Below the pieces are notes generated by a model. It had not been told where the DNA came from and did no database searches. It worked only from the letters and a program-made list of their open reading frames with translations. A stretch of 64,000 nt of DNA from positions 138,271 to 202,270 of the forward strand of contig PHAR01000007.1 of the NCBI GenBank assembly GCA_002840405.1. Reading direction: 5' to 3'. Position numbers and translations under genes: made by a program. The stretch comes from Deltaproteobacteria bacterium HGW-Deltaproteobacteria-8 (lineage in GTDB: Bacteria; Desulfobacterota; Desulfovibrionia; Desulfovibrionales; Desulfovibrionaceae). Positions 20,193-28,899 of the stretch are shown here, in pieces (positions within the stretch are counted from its first letter, which is position 1; every line of letters starts with the position of its first letter).

Positions 20193-23100
20193 GCTCTGCT
20201 GAAACGGACACAGACAAGGGAAATGTCGTCATCAGGCGGGCGGCCGTCGGCATGGTCCTGCAACCTTCCGGTCAGCAGCTGGAGCACCTGCTCCGGGTTC
20301 TGACCGTAGGCGGAACGGAACAGCTCCTCCAGCCTCTCTGCGCTGAACTGCACATCCTCGGGGCTCTCCAGTTCGCTCACGCCGTCTGTGTAGACCAACA
20401 GCATGTCGCCCTCCTGCACCTCCACCTTGCCCTGGACATAGTCGTGGCCAAGGCCCAAGCCCACGAGCGTGCCGCCTTCCTCCAGAAGCTCCAGCACACC
20501 CCCGGCGCGCAGCAGCATGGGCGCCGGGTGCCCGGCGTTGCAGTAGGTCAGCATACCGCTGTCGATCTCGTAGAGCATGTAAAACATGCTGAAGAACTTG
20601 TCGAAACGCTCCAGGGGAAAGGCTGAGTCGAGCAGGCGCAGCACGGCCTCCGGCGGCCTGGGCAGGGCGAAGAACTTGTCCATGAGCAGGTCGCCCGAGG
20701 GCGAGAGCTCCTGGGCCAGGGTCACGGAAACCAGGGCGGCGGGAACGCCATGCCCGCTCACGTCGATCATGTACAGGCCGGAATGCTGTGCGCCCAGGCA
20801 GACCACGTTGAAGATGTCGCCGCCGATGACGGTGCTGGGCATGAAGCGGAAGGCCGTCTCCAGGCCCAGGGAGCAGGTTCCCTTCTTGGGCAGCAGGCTG
20901 CGCTGGATCTCCGCAGCGGCCTCCATGTCGGCGTCGATGAGCCGTTGGCGATCCTCCAGCTCAAGCTGGGCCGATTTCAGCTCGGTCACATCATTCACCA
21001 GGACGAAGAAACCGTGAACGTGACCGTCGTGGTCGTCCGGGATGTAATGGGCCAGGGTGTGATGCTGGCTCCCGTCGGTCATTGTCAGGACGCGCTCGAA
21101 GTGCTGCGGATCACCGCGCAGGGCGCCCAGGACGAACTTCTCGTTGCGGGCGAACAGGTCTGGACCTAAAAGTTCCTGCATGGTCATGCCCACCACCTCG
21201 TGGGAGGGCTTGCCGAACCAGTCCAGGTAGGCGTTGTTCGCGAACTCGCAACGCAGATCCGCATTCCAGTACCCCACCAGCCCGGGGATATTGTTCGTCA
21301 CCGCCTTCAGGAAATCTTCACCCTTGGCCAGGGCGGCGTTGGCAGCCTGCATATCCTCACGCGCGCGCACCCGCTCGGAAATGTCGCGCAAGATGCCGGT
21401 GTAGTTGCGCTGCGCACCGCCGGGAATCTCGCTCACCGCCAGCTCCAGGGGGATGATCTCGCCGTCCTTGCGCCTGCCCGGCACCTCGCGTCCGGGCTTG
21501 CCGACGATGCGCGGCACCCCTGTGCGGGCGTAGCGCTCCAGGAAGCCGTTGTGCTGGCTATGATAGGGCTCGGGCATGAGCATATTCACGTTCTGGTCCA
21601 CCAGCTCCTCCAGGCCGTAGCCGAAGGTCCGGCAGGCCGCCTGGTTGGCCGTGCGGATGCGACCGAACTGGTTCACCGTGAAGATGGCGTCCACGGCGGT
21701 ATCCAACACGGCGGCGAGGCGGGCCTGGCTCTCGCGCAGGGCATGTTCCGCCTGGATCCGGGCGGTGATGTCCTGGAAGGTCACCACCGCGCCGATGATT
21801 TCGTCGTCACGCCGTTGCGGGTAGGACCAGTATTCGGCCAGAAAGCTGGTGCCGTCGGCCCGCCAGAGGACCTCGTCGTCCACGTGGGTGCCCTGGCCCA
21901 GCTGGAAGGCCTGGAAGATGCGGCAGTCATGGACGTCAAAGGCCGAGCCATCGGCACGGGTGTGGTGGATGAGTTGGTGCATGTTCTTGCCAAGCAGGTC
22001 CTCGGGCGCGGTGTAGCCCAGGACGCGCAGGCAGGCCGGGTTGCAGAAGGTGCACAGGCCCTTGGTGTCGATGCCGTAGATGGGCTCGCCGGTGGACTCC
22101 AGCAGAAGCCGCGTGTGCTCCTCGCTCTCGCGCAGCTCTGCGGTCATGGTGTCGGCCAGGGCCAAAGCGCGGTTGCGGGTGTTGAGCAGCGACAGGGCGA
22201 TGAAGAAGAGCAGCAGGCTGATGCACACGCCGGCGATGAGAGCCAGCAGCGGCATGTTGCGGTCGAGGCTGGCTTCGAAAAAGGGCAGGGAATGGAAGGT
22301 CAGGGTCCATGTGCGGCCAAAAATGGTCATGCCACGGGAAGAGGTGAACATGGGCCTGCGGCCTGAAGCGTAATCCTCGGCCTGGTCCTGGGTGTGGAAC
22401 ATGAGGGTCTGCTCGGTCTTTGCCGTGCCGTCGTGCACCTCCAGGCCAAGATCGGAGATGGTCTTGCCTATGATGCCCTGCATGAAGTTGTTCATGCGGA
22501 AGGGGCTGTACACATAGCCACGCAGGGCCGCGCGACGGTCGCCGTCCGTGAAGAGCGGGGCGCCGGGCGCGTAGAAGGGCAGGTACATGAGGAAACCGGC
22601 CTGCACGCCCTCAGTGGTCTCCTGCACCAGGGTCACGCGCCCGGTGATGCTGGTCTGGCCGGTGTCGCGGGTGCGCTCCATGGCCGCGCGGCGGGTGGGC
22701 TCGCTGAACATGTCATAGCCAAAAGCGCGCTTGTTGCGGGCGTCGAAGGGCTCCAGGTAGATGATGGCCGTGTTGACCGCGCGCTCGCCCGGCGGACGGA
22801 CGGCGTAGTCCGGAAAACCCTGGCGCTGGAGGGTCTCGATGTGTTTCTGGAGAAGCTCCGGCGGCACCACCGTGGCGTAGCCCATGCCCTGGATGCCGGG
22901 GTAGTTCTGGGGCAGGTTGAGCTTGCCGACGTAGTCGCGCCACTGAACGCGGGACACATCGTCAACAGCGTTGAGCAGGGCCAGCCCACCGCGCAGGGCC
23001 AATTCATAGGCCGCCACGCGGCCCTCCACGGCCACGGTGATGTCCGAAACGCGATTCTCGAAACGCTCACTGGCGAGATCTCGTGTCAGCTGGTCGGTGT

Positions 23101-23227
23101 AGCGCCAGCCAGCCACGGCCATGGTCAGACAGACGGCCAGCACGATCACAGGAGCGAGGAAGCTTTGGGGGGCGAAGCGGCTGGCGCTCGCGCCGGGAGA
23201 GGTATGGTTGTGCTCGGGGTTGGGCAT
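20189..23227 (-). CDS. CHASE-PAS-SpoIIE (PP2C) sensor phosphatase
   Basis: About 1012 residues from ATG 23227. TM helix ~24-44, a CHASE1-type periplasmic domain (~65-285; NLPQNYPGIQGMGYATVV), a second TM at ~320-340, three PAS modules (~370-490, ~500-620, ~640-760), then a SpoIIE-type PP2C phosphatase (~790-1010) with GGDIFNV, YMIDVSGHGVPAALVS, GDMLLVYTDGVSE and the last DDISLV. It senses an extracytoplasmic signal and dephosphorylates the STAS protein translated by coupling from the same mRNA. The operon runs toward the exopolysaccharide operon, so the two may share biology, but nothing in the sequence proves it. Confidence 0.92.
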   Translation of the reverse strand: MPNPEHNHTSPGASASRFAPQSFLAPVIVLAVCLTMAVAGWRYTDQLTRDLASERFENRVSDITVAVEGRVAAYELALRGGLALLNAVDDVSRVQWRDYVGKLNLPQNYPGIQGMGYATVVPPELLQKHIETLQRQGFPDYAVRPPGERAVNTAIIYLEPFDARNKRAFGYDMFSEPTRRAAMERTRDTGQTSITGRVTLVQETTEGVQAGFLMYLPFYAPGAPLFTDGDRRAALRGYVYSPFRMNNFMQGIIGKTISDLGLEVHDGTAKTEQTLMFHTQDQAEDYASGRRPMFTSSRGMTIFGRTWTLTFHSLPFFEASLDRNMPLLALIAGVCISLLLFFIALSLLNTRNRALALADTMTAELRESEEHTRLLLESTGEPIYGIDTKGLCTFCNPACLRVLGYTAPEDLLGKNMHQLIHHTRADGSAFDVHDCRIFQAFQLGQGTHVDDEVLWRADGTSFLAEYWSYPQRRDDEIIGAVVTFQDITARIQAEHALRESQARLAAVLDTAVDAIFTVNQFGRIRTANQAACRTFGYGLEELVDQNVNMLMPEPYHSQHNGFLERYARTGVPRIVGKPGREVPGRRKDGEIIPLELAVSEIPGGAQRNYTGILRDISERVRAREDMQAANAALAKGEDFLKAVTNNIPGLVGYWNADLRCEFANNAYLDWFGKPSHEVVGMTMQELLGPDLFARNEKFVLGALRGDPQHFERVLTMTDGSQHHTLAHYIPDDHDGHVHGFFVLVNDVTELKSAQLELEDRQRLIDADMEAAAEIQRSLLPKKGTCSLGLETAFRFMPSTVIGGDIFNVVCLGAQHSGLYMIDVSGHGVPAALVSVTLAQELSPSGDLLMDKFFALPRPPEAVLRLLDSAFPLERFDKFFSMFYMLYEIDSGMLTYCNAGHPAPMLLRAGGVLELLEEGGTLVGLGLGHDYVQGKVEVQEGDMLLVYTDGVSELESPEDVQFSAERLEELFRSAYGQNPEQVLQLLTGRLQDHADGRPPDDDISLVCVRFSRA

Positions 23228-23616
23228 GGGTCGCTCTGCGCAGGCAAGATGTTGGTTGGACTCTAGCTGATCATTTACCCAAAACGCCGCATGTAGCAAC
23301 AAAAATGGCGAGGGCAGTAGCGGAGGGGGCCCTCCGGCATGCCTGCGGGCAACGGGCTGGCAGCCTCCTGACTGGCGGTCACGGGACAGGGCGGGAGCCA
23401 AAACGATGCAGCGCGTAGGCGTAGCCGGTGTCCAACGCTTCCGGCCGCCTTTCAGAAAGTCTTTGGCGCCTTCCGTGAAGGTTGTCTCTCGTTCAGCTCA
23501 ACACCCAAGCGGTGGGAGCTGTTGAAGCATGAAGGACGCCAGGATCCCCCTTGATCCGGCCGAGGCCATCGTCAGGCACCGCAAGGCCAACGGCCCGTTC
23601 AAGCAGAGCACGGACA
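23228..23616. other. Intergenic, no supported gene
   Basis: 389 bases upstream of the phosphatase operon; its promoter must lie here. A frame on the plus strand (from 23529) has no recognisable protein before the IS3-like stretch at 23617. Confidence 0.35.
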
Positions 23617-23655
23617 TGAGCAAGAGCAGGTTCAACGAGGAGCAGATTTTCGGGC
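23617..23655 (+). pseudogene. Possible IS3-family OrfA start fragment
   Basis: The 13 residues MSKSRFNEEQIFG resemble the conserved beginning of IS3-family OrfA proteins (K-SRF-EEQI-G). The similarity stops at once and no transposase body or terminal repeats follow. It could be a small scar of an insertion sequence that cut the neighbouring receiver gene, or chance. Confidence 0.3.
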
Positions 23656-23657
23656 TT

Positions 23658-23822
23658 TCAAGCAGACAGGCCACTCATGACCGGCATCTGGATGTCCATG
23701 AAGATGCGGTCCGGCTGATGTTCCCGGGCCATTTCCAGACCGTCCAGGCCGTCGACGGCCTCCACCACCTCGTGGCCGTGGTGGTGGAGGATGTCGCGCA
23801 AGAGCATCCGGTTTGTGTCGAA
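23658..23822 (-). pseudogene. Internal fragment of a CheY-like receiver domain
   Basis: About 54 residues match the middle of a receiver: NRMLLRDILHHHGHEVVEA and then a phospho-acceptor motif IFMDIQMPVM. The N-terminal acidic strand and everything after the phosphorylation loop are missing, and the fragment stops beside the IS3-like scar. It is clearly a decayed gene piece. Confidence 0.65.
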
Positions 23823-23841
23823 GCGCAGGCCACTCTGAGGG

Positions 23842-24255
23842 CTAGCCTCGGTCATTGCCCCTGCGGGAATCCGTCTTGCGTTCATCACCTTGGCTGTCGC
23901 GCTGATTTGAGTCCTTGCGGGGATCCTCGCGCCGGTTGTTGTCCATGTGGGAGTCATTGCGCCGGTTGTCGTCACGCCGATCCATCATGTTGTCCTTATG
24001 GTCCGGCTCCCAGCGCCCTGGCGTCCAGCGGTCCGGACCGTCGTGGTTGTTCTGGCCCTGGCGCTCCCAGCGTCCTTCCTGCCAGTGGTGTCCGGGCCGG
24101 TCCGCTCCACGCTGGTCCCGGTTCCCTTCGTAGTGCTGGGGTGACTGCCCCATGCACAGTTCAAAACCGCCGTTAAGCTGCGCCAGGGCAGGCGAAGCCA
24201 GTGCGCCCACGCACAGCAGTGTTGTGAAGAGTGTCTTGAGGGCGATGCGCTTCAT
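23842..24255 (-). CDS. Secreted Asp/Arg/Asn-rich protein, WxxGxW-type paralogue
   Basis: 137 residues with a signal peptide (ending ALAQ, residue ~25). The mature protein is very hydrophilic, with HHWQEGRWERQG and RWTPGRWEPD repeats and a charged tail rich in D, R and N ending RRGNDRG. It is a paralogue of the 24356-24781 protein (same leader, same HW..G.WE unit and tail). AGGAG precedes the ATG. Probably a periplasmic or surface protein; function unknown. Confidence 0.72.
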   Translation of the reverse strand: MKRIALKTLFTTLLCVGALASPALAQLNGGFELCMGQSPQHYEGNRDQRGADRPGHHWQEGRWERQGQNNHDGPDRWTPGRWEPDHKDNMMDRRDDNRRNDSHMDNNRREDPRKDSNQRDSQGDERKTDSRRGNDRG

Positions 24256-24355
24256 GGTGCGTCTCCTTGCCTGCCCGGACCAACAGTCGGGGCGCGGATT
24301 GTGGTGCGTTGGAGGATATTGAGGAAGGTCTCAGGACTGGACACTTCAGGTCCGA

Positions 24356-24781
24356 TTAATTGCCCCGGCCATGGCCACCACGGGAATCGTCGCCATTCCC
24401 CCTGCCATTCCCTCGGTCATTCCCCCTGCCGTGCTTCTCTTTCTTGCCCTTGCCCTTGTACTGCTTCTGATCACGTTCCCAGCGGCCGGGCTCGAAGTGG
24501 TGCACCTGGCCCCGGTCCTCCCACTGCGCCTGCCTCCAGTGCTGGCCAGGGCGAGAGCGCTCCATGTGCCCTTCATTCCACTGGTGGCGGCCGCCATCCC
24601 AGAACCAGTAGCCGGGGAGCCAGAAGTATCCTTGGGGCGCGATGCGGACTTCCTCATAGCGCGGCTGTGGGGGCGCACGGCCAATGTCGATGCTGATGCT
24701 CATCTGAGCCAGGGCGGGCGTCGCCATCACGCCCAGGCACAATACGGCTGCGAAGATGGTCTTGAGGGCTTTGCGGTTCAT
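24356..24781 (-). CDS. Secreted WxxGxW/YxWGxW-type repeat protein
   Basis: 141 residues from ATG 24781, with GGGAG upstream. Signal peptide ending ALAQ; mature part has GYFWLPGYWFWDGGRHQW, then RPGQHWRQAQWEDR, then a Lys/Gly/Arg/Asn-rich tail. Related to small proteobacterial YXWGXW proteins of unknown function. Gene duplication with the neighbour at 23842-24255 is evident. Confidence 0.78.
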   Translation of the reverse strand: MNRKALKTIFAAVLCLGVMATPALAQMSISIDIGRAPPQPRYEEVRIAPQGYFWLPGYWFWDGGRHQWNEGHMERSRPGQHWRQAQWEDRGQVHHFEPGRWERDQKQYKGKGKKEKHGRGNDRGNGRGNGDDSRGGHGRGN

Positions 24782-24989
24782 GGTCAGCTCCCTGCGGACT
24801 CGGAACGTCGTCCGAGGCGTTGGTTGTGGTGAGGTCGACGGGTCTCGTGGGGGAAAGGCGCTGGCTGTAATCCAGTTGCCGGAAGACGAGGGCGGGTTCA
24901 CTGCCTCCGGCAGACTGGTGTGCAGCCTGCCGGAAGCGGCGCGTGGCAGGGGTCGGAGTGTCAAACCCTTGCCGTCTGTGCTTGCGGTT

Positions 24990-25229
24990 TTACTTCTTCT
25001 TCTCCTTGGAGTCGCCGTAGAGGCCGCCGCCAACAGCGCCCAGGGCGCCGCCCACCAAGGCTCCAGTGACCAGGCTGCCGCCGGTGAGCAGGCCGAAGCC
25101 CGCGCCCACGCCAGCGCCGATGGCGCCGCCGGACACCGCGCCCTGCTGGGTGCGGCTCATGTTTGTGCAGCTGGCGCTGCCAAGGCCGAGAAACGCCACG
25201 ATCATAAGCGGTGCGAGTATCTTTCTCAT
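24990..25229 (-). CDS. Glycine-zipper lipoprotein
   Basis: 79 residues. The lipobox LGSASC ends the signal peptide; the mature part is a glycine zipper (repeated GxxxG: GAIGAGVGAGFG, GALVGGALGAVGGG) and a Lys-rich end. Similar to small outer-membrane glycine-zipper lipoproteins. It lies 10 bases after the 25240-25617 gene and is probably cotranscribed with it. Confidence 0.82.
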   Translation of the reverse strand: MRKILAPLMIVAFLGLGSASCTNMSRTQQGAVSGGAIGAGVGAGFGLLTGGSLVTGALVGGALGAVGGGLYGDSKEKKK

Positions 25230-25239
25230 GCTTGACTCC

Positions 25240-25617
25240 TTAGTTCTTCAGGTTCGGCTTGATCATGTTCTGCCAAATGACGTGCAAAACATGCTCGTTG
25301 AGGTTGCCGGGATTGTTGACGTAGTAACTGTCCACGGCCTTCTCCACGTCGGCCCAGGTCTGGTCCTTGAAGACCTCCACCCAGCCGGAAACGAACCTTG
25401 AGGGCTGCTCGTCGTGTTTTGTGCGGATGTGGTACTCCAGCACTGTGGCGCTGCCCACGCCATACAGGAAGGCGCGCTTCTCGGCCGAGGAGGAGTCCAG
25501 CCATATCTTGCCGTCCAGTTCGGGCGAGATTTGCGTGGACTGGGTTCTGCCTGGGCTGACTGCGAAAAACAGCAGCCCCACGACCAGTGTCAGCGCCATA
25601 ATGTTGTACTTTTTCAT
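25240..25617 (-). CDS. Small periplasmic protein of unknown function
   Basis: 125 residues with a signal peptide (~1-25). The mature ~100 residues are helical, contain no Cys pair and resemble Rap1a/Tai-type small periplasmic proteins only loosely (FLYGVGSATVLEY, then FVSGWVEVFKDQTWADVEKAVDSYY). Function not assigned. It is followed closely by the glycine-zipper lipoprotein. Confidence 0.7.
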   Translation of the reverse strand: MKKYNIMALTLVVGLLFFAVSPGRTQSTQISPELDGKIWLDSSSAEKRAFLYGVGSATVLEYHIRTKHDEQPSRFVSGWVEVFKDQTWADVEKAVDSYYVNNPGNLNEHVLHVIWQNMIKPNLKN

Positions 25618-25716
25618 GATGCTCTCCCGTGTCGGGGTTGGTTGGGTGATGAGGCCGCGACGATGGGCGGCGTTGAATTTCGCCGCCCCGTCACGAGGTT
25701 CGCGCTCAATCCTTGG

Positions 25717-26028
25717 CTATTTGACGCGCATGTCCTGATTGACACCCTTCACGCCATTGACCTTGCGCGCGACTTCCACGGCCTTATCGATGTTGGCCTG
25801 GGAGCTGACAAATCCGCTCAGCTGGACCACGCCCTTGAAGGTCTCGACGTTGATCTCGCCGGATTTCAGGGAGTCCTCATGGAAGATCATGGCCTTGACC
25901 TTGGTGGTGATGACGCTGTCGTCGACATATTCGCCGGTTCCTTCGTGCTTCGCCGTGGAGGCGCAGCCCAGGGAAAGGGCCATCAGGGCGGTCAAGATAA
26001 AGGCGATAATGCGGTTACGAGTCTTCAT
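25717..26028 (-). CDS. BON-domain lipoprotein
   Basis: 103 residues: signal peptide ending SLGCAS (lipobox-like Cys), then one BON domain (~33-103, DDSVITTKVKAMIF, VVQLSGFVSS). BON proteins bind lipid or the periplasmic face of membranes and are typical of osmotic and envelope stress. Monocistronic. Confidence 0.87.
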   Translation of the reverse strand: MKTRNRIIAFILTALMALSLGCASTAKHEGTGEYVDDSVITTKVKAMIFHEDSLKSGEINVETFKGVVQLSGFVSSQANIDKAVEVARKVNGVKGVNQDMRVK

Positions 26029-26179
26029 GACGGTATTCTCCAGAGGTGTGACGAGGCCAAGCCGGCCGAACTGTTCTCAGGGGGGGGCTTGCGCATCGTG
26101 GGTTGTTGTACGAGGTGTTCACGCGCCATGCCTGGCCTTCCGCCAAGCTCCAGGGAATAGAGAGGGGAAAACTGTTTCG

Positions 26180-26338
26180 TTATATTCTGCCCATCAGAAA
26201 CAGGACCAGTACCACCACAAGGACCACTCCCAGGACGCCGCTCGGCCTGTAGCCCCACGCCCGGCTGTGCGGCCAGGTCGGGATGACGCCCAGAATCATC
26301 AGGATGATCAGCAGCAGGAGAATTGAACCAAGTGACAT
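26180..26338 (-). CDS. DUF3309-type small membrane protein
   Basis: 52 residues from ATG 26338, with CCGGAG upstream. Two hydrophobic stretches flank the conserved IPTWPHSRAWGYRPSG loop of the DUF3309 family. Function unknown. Confidence 0.85.
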   Translation of the reverse strand: MSLGSILLLLIILMILGVIPTWPHSRAWGYRPSGVLGVVLVVVLVLFLMGRI

Positions 26339-26435
26339 GTGCTTCTCCGGACGGTTGATTGTGTTAAAAAATCCCGTTGAGCTTCTGCGGAACGCATTGG
26401 CTGCGGAAAGCACACGAAGCCGGGAGGGGGAAGTG

Positions 26436-26582
26436 TTAAAGCCGTCTGCCGCGAATAAGCCGGAGCAGGATCATGACAACTGCCACGACCAAGAGGACGT
26501 GAATGAAGCCACCCATGGTATAGGATGAGACCAGGCCAAGGGCCCAAAGGACAAGAAAGACTACGGCAATGATTTCGAGCAT
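26436..26582 (-). CDS. lmo0937-type small membrane protein
   Basis: 48 residues with GGAG 9 bases before the ATG at 26582. Two TM segments (LEIIAVVFLVLWALGLV and FIHVLLVVAVVMILLRLI) separated by SSYTMGG, matching the lmo0937 family. Together with the DUF3309 protein it belongs to tiny membrane proteins often induced in stress. Confidence 0.8.
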   Translation of the reverse strand: MLEIIAVVFLVLWALGLVSSYTMGGFIHVLLVVAVVMILLRLIRGRRL

Positions 26583-26813
26583 GTTTTGATCTCCGGCTGC
26601 TGTATGGGGGGAACCTTCATGTTATGCGGTTTATCCCGGCACCCGTAGGCCGTCTGTGCGATAGTGCACGTACGGGATTTTCTTTTGACATGTTTCCGGA
26701 TGGGGAGGCTGGGCGCGGAATATTGGCTTGTGCCCTTATGTGCGCTAGCGTACGGAGAGCCTGGACAGTGGGGAAACCCATGCCGGATCCCGAACCGTAG
26801 GAAGGAGGCCCAC

Positions 26814-27542
26814 ATGCAACAAGACACGACGCCCAGGCGAAACCACCTCCTGGCCGCCTTGCCGGAGGAGGTTCAGGAACGCCTGTTCCCTGACCTCAAG
26901 CTGGTGGAAATGCCGCTGGGCAAAGTTTTGTACGAGTCCGGGGACACCGTCACCCATATCTATTTTCCCACAGACTCCATTGTGTCGTTGCTTTACGTGA
27001 TGGAGGACGGCGCCTCGGCTGAGATTTCCGTGGTGGGCAACGAGGGCTTCATCGGCGTGTCCCTGTTCATGGGCGGCGGGAGTACCACGAGCCGGTCCGT
27101 TGTCCAGAGCGCCGGCTGGGCATACACGCTGCTGGGGCAAAGGTTCATGGACGAGTGCAACCGCCACTCCCAACTGACGGTGTTGATGCTGCACTACCTG
27201 CAGTCCATGATCACGCAGATGGCCCAGACCGCAGTGTGCAACCGCCACCACTCCATCGACCAGCAGCTCTGCCGCTGGCTCCTGCTTTCACTGGACCGCC
27301 TGCCAGGCAATCAATTGGTCATGACCCAGGAGCTCATCGCCAACATGCTCGGCGTGCGCCGCGAAGGCGTCACCGAAGCCGCAGGCAAGCTGCAGAACCT
27401 CGGGGTCATCGAATACAGCCGTGGGCACATCACGGTGCTGGACCGGCCCAAGCTGGAGGCGCTGTGCTGCGAGTGCTACGCCGTGGTCAAGAAGGAAACC
27501 GATCGCCTGCTCCCCTACCTTCCGCCGCGCAAGAATCTTTGA
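26814..27542 (+). CDS. Crp/Fnr-family transcriptional regulator
   Basis: 242 residues from ATG 26814 with a perfect GAAGGAGG; longer upstream frames lack a ribosome-binding site. Cyclic-nucleotide-binding fold ~15-140 (YFPTDSIVSLLYVMEDG, VGNEGFIG), but the residues that hold cAMP in CRP are not recognisable and there is no FNR cysteine set, so the ligand is unclear. C-terminal winged helix ~165-230 (TQELIANMLGVRREGVTEAAGKL). It is the only regulator inside the stress-protein island and runs opposite to it, so it may control those genes; that is inference. Confidence 0.88.
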   Translation: MQQDTTPRRNHLLAALPEEVQERLFPDLKLVEMPLGKVLYESGDTVTHIYFPTDSIVSLLYVMEDGASAEISVVGNEGFIGVSLFMGGGSTTSRSVVQSAGWAYTLLGQRFMDECNRHSQLTVLMLHYLQSMITQMAQTAVCNRHHSIDQQLCRWLLLSLDRLPGNQLVMTQELIANMLGVRREGVTEAAGKLQNLGVIEYSRGHITVLDRPKLEALCCECYAVVKKETDRLLPYLPPRKNL

Positions 27543-27579
27543 AGGACAAGGGCGGCGTGTGTGGCAAAAGCCGGCGCGA

Positions 27580-27651
27580 CAGCCCCCTGAATGATGTCCG
27601 CTGAATGATGCAGGGGGCTGCGGGACCACATGGTTCCGCAGCCCCCTTGTT
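27580..27651 (+). terminator. Terminator with a competing upstream arm after the Crp/Fnr gene
   Basis: GGGGGCTGCGG (27613-27623) pairs with 27636-27646, and the inner bases extend the stem almost to the loop; TTGTTGCTT follows. A third arm, CAGCCCCCTG at 27580-27589, is an exact complement of 27611-27620, so the central arm can pair up- or downstream. TGAATGATG is repeated at 27588 and 27602. Confidence 0.8.
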
Positions 27652-27669
27652 GCTTCAATTACGGCCGGA

Positions 27670-28731
27670 CTACTTGGTGGAGATTTCCACGCGGCGGTTC
27701 AGGTGACGGCCTTCGGCAGTCTTGTTGTCGAACTTGGGATCAAGCTTGCCCTTGCCCTCGGTGCTGAGCTTGCCCTGGAAGCCCTTCTCCATGAGCCACT
27801 TGGTCACGGAATTGGCGCGGCGCTCGGAGAGCTTCTGGTTGTATTCCACGGAACCGACGCTGTCCGTGTGGCCGGTGATGATGAACTGCTCACAGCTGGA
27901 GTTCTTGAGCACGCTCAGGGCCTGCTCCAGGGCGGGAACCATGTCCGGGACGATCATGTACTTGTCAAAGGCGAAGTTCATGTTGCCCAGGGTGATGGTC
28001 TCGCAGGTGCCAGCCGGGGCAGCGGCCGGGGTCATGGCGCGCGGGGCGGCGGCCTGTTCGGGCGCCGTCTCGTAGAACACGTCACGCACGAACTGGTTCA
28101 TGCCGGCGGCGCTGGTCATGACCATGGGGTCGCCCACGACGCTGCAGCCCTTCAGGGCGCGGATCTGCGCAACGACTTCCTTGCCATGGTCCTTGTCGGC
28201 ATAGCTGACGATGTGGATGCACAGGTTCGGGTACTTGGCGTAAAGAGCCTGGGCCTCGGCCACAGGGTTGTTGCCATAGTTGGAGTCGCCGTCGGTGAAG
28301 ACGATGAGCGCGGTGCGGCCCTTCAGGGTGGCCAGCACCGGGTCGATCTTGTCCAGGCCAAAGCCCATGGGGGTGTTGCGGCCGTAAATGTCGTACTCGG
28401 TGTCGATGGCGGTCACGGCAGAGGCGACAGCAGGCCGGGTGTACGTCCTGGGGGTCAGCTGGGTCTCAAAGGGCGCGAAGGTGTTCACGCCGCTCTGGTA
28501 GCCAAGCTCGGGGATCACGGCATTCATGCTGAGAGCGAGGCTCTTGGCCAGCACCAGCTTGTGGGCTTTGAACATCTCGTTGTCCTGAACCATGGAGCCG
28601 GAGTGGTCAAAGAAGAGGATGAAGTTGTCGACCTTGGGGCGCAGGGTCTCGGCCTGGGCCGCGAAGGCCATGCCAAACACCGCCAGGGCGGTCAACAGAA
28701 CGATGGAGAGAAGACGCTTTCCTGTGTTCAT
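27670..28731 (-). CDS. vWA-OmpA fusion protein (secreted)
   Basis: 353 residues from ATG 28731, with AAGGAG upstream. Signal peptide ending AAQAET (~29). A von Willebrand A domain at ~33-210 has the MIDAS sequence DHSGSM (42-47), the Thr of NTPMGFGLDKI and the Asp of FTDGDSN. A linker of Ala/Pro precedes an OmpA-like peptidoglycan-binding domain (~245-353) with GHTDSVG, LSERRAN and NRRVEI. It should lie in the periplasm attached to the cell wall while the metal-dependent vWA domain binds a partner. Partner unknown. Confidence 0.9.
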   Translation of the reverse strand: MNTGKRLLSIVLLTALAVFGMAFAAQAETLRPKVDNFILFFDHSGSMVQDNEMFKAHKLVLAKSLALSMNAVIPELGYQSGVNTFAPFETQLTPRTYTRPAVASAVTAIDTEYDIYGRNTPMGFGLDKIDPVLATLKGRTALIVFTDGDSNYGNNPVAEAQALYAKYPNLCIHIVSYADKDHGKEVVAQIRALKGCSVVGDPMVMTSAAGMNQFVRDVFYETAPEQAAAPRAMTPAAAPAGTCETITLGNMNFAFDKYMIVPDMVPALEQALSVLKNSSCEQFIITGHTDSVGSVEYNQKLSERRANSVTKWLMEKGFQGKLSTEGKGKLDPKFDNKTAEGRHLNRRVEISTK

Positions 28732-28899
28732 AAACAAAGCTCCTTGAAATTACAGTGTGTGCAGACGCTGGCCACATCGTGAGAGGATCTGCGGCCTACG
28801 GGGTTTCAATGGACACGTATTCAAAAGGGCGTGCGTTGATAGCCACTGGCCTCTCCCCACAAAGCAAGCCAGGTTGGTCCTGCGACCTCCGTTATCTCT

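Noticed and set aside
23529-24176. A 215-codon plus-strand frame
   Set aside because: Most of it is the antisense of the receiver relic and of the secreted protein; only the short IS3-like piece at 23617 was kept, as a weak pseudogene.
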